A stretch of 64,000 nt of DNA, taken from the NCBI GenBank assembly GCA_017543905.1, contig JAFYFC010000037.1:17699-81698 (forward strand), in the 5' to 3' direction. This stretch comes from Clostridia bacterium (GTDB taxonomy: Bacteria > Bacillota > Clostridia > Christensenellales > Aristaeellaceae). The notes under the pieces are model-generated. The model ran no database searches. It worked only from the letters and a program-made list of their open reading frames with translations, and was not told the origin of the DNA. Shown here piece by piece: positions 63,756 through 64,000 of the stretch. The position numbers and the translations under genes were made by a program. The number at the start of each line of letters is the position of its first letter. Within the stretch, counting starts at the first letter, position 1.

Positions 63756-64000
63756 CTCAAATTCTATTTGAGCCAAAGCGTCCCGCATAGCGGGATCAAC
63801 TTGCCAGCAGGCAAGTTGACCTCGTACGGCGCGAGGACGCGATTTTTGCGTCGGGAGCGAAGACGACCAGAGCAAAACTCGCTTCATCTCAGTTTGAGGT
63901 TGATTTACCATTGGCAAATCAATCCCGCCTTCGGCGGGACGCATCGGCTCAAATCTGCGATTTGAGGCGGTGCGCCTTGCGCCCGGAAAATCCCGCAGGA
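63756..64000 (-). repeat. Hairpin-mosaic repeat, copy 2, inverted and cut by the window edge
   Basis: From 63830 to 64000 this is the reverse of the repeat at 14213-14387. In addition it has a second, diverged unit in the opposite sense at 63756-63820: CTCAAAT/ATTTGAG, TCCCGC/GCGGGA and TCAACTTGCC/GGCAAGTTGA. Unit B at 63897-63972 has TCCCGCC/GGCGGGA and TTGATTTACC/GGCAAATCAA (one mismatch). The same three hairpins thus occur in the same order with changed stems that still pair. The element continues past the right edge. Confidence 0.8.

Noticed and set aside
63502..63965. Open frames over the repeat block near the right edge
   Set aside because: They run through palindromic repeats, with unnatural composition and no ribosome site.

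Overview
The window is a gene-dense, GC-rich stretch of a bacterial chromosome, almost certainly from an anaerobic Firmicute of class Clostridia (possibly a Christensenellales- or Oscillospirales-like gut lineage; the exact order is a guess). The evidence is the Firmicute-type gene content (GlgC plus GlgD, HemZ, SepF-YggT-DivIVA, fused SecDF, a recJ-rel-dtd cluster), sigma-A-like promoters (TTGACA-N17-TATAAT), strong AGGAGG ribosome sites and heavy use of ATA for isoleucine despite the GC-rich coding. I found no rRNA, tRNA, CRISPR array, transposase or prophage.

Layout. 1-6795: an F-type ATP synthase operon (atpI-B-E-F-H-A-G-D-C) with a two-carboxylate, Na+-type c subunit and an unusual insertion of about 79 residues in subunit a. 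6840-10095: a GNAT enzyme, a secreted propeller-like protein, a YitT-type membrane protein and a small orphan ORF. 10126-18929: addA, a divIC-like gene, a palindrome-rich repeat, a GtrB-like glycosyltransferase and dnaE. 19137-20036: a regulator with an N-terminal HTH, a degenerate kinase dimerisation segment and a C-terminal receiver. 20091-24958: a glycogen operon glgC-glgD-glgA plus a TIM-barrel sugar isomerase. 25155-28031: an AAA+ ATPase of unknown role and a small P-loop protein, each with its own promoter. 28120-40004: a long leftward operon secDF-recJ-rel-dtd-MBL-hemZ-cyclophilin, ending in a C39-like peptidase/LRR surface protein. 40073-40969: lgt, divergent from a rightward cell-division and envelope cluster (HlyD-like, sepF, yggT, divIVA, lspA, rluD-type) that runs on into a GH27 alpha-galactosidase, a small zinc-binding protein and a membrane protein. 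47738-51643: three secreted proteins, two of them tandem DUF6273-like paralogues and one lipase-like. 51671-58686: a leftward operon with an ABC-F ATPase, an O-antigen-ligase-like protein, UPF0489, a phosphatase, GH43, an MBL hydrolase and a GNAT. 58900-63147: a 1415-residue repeat-built surface protein. 63450-64000: non-coding palindromic repeats, including an inverted copy of the repeat at 14213.

How the genes fit together: energy coupling (probably Na+), glycogen storage, plant or host glycan use (GH27, GH43), envelope assembly (Lgt, LspA, SecDF, SepF, DivIVA) and several large secreted proteins point to a surface-active gut commensal. The most unusual items are the subunit-a insertion with the Na+-type c ring, the pseudo-kinase-derived HTH regulator, the AAA+ protein, and the dispersed hairpin-mosaic repeat in which stem changes are compensated.
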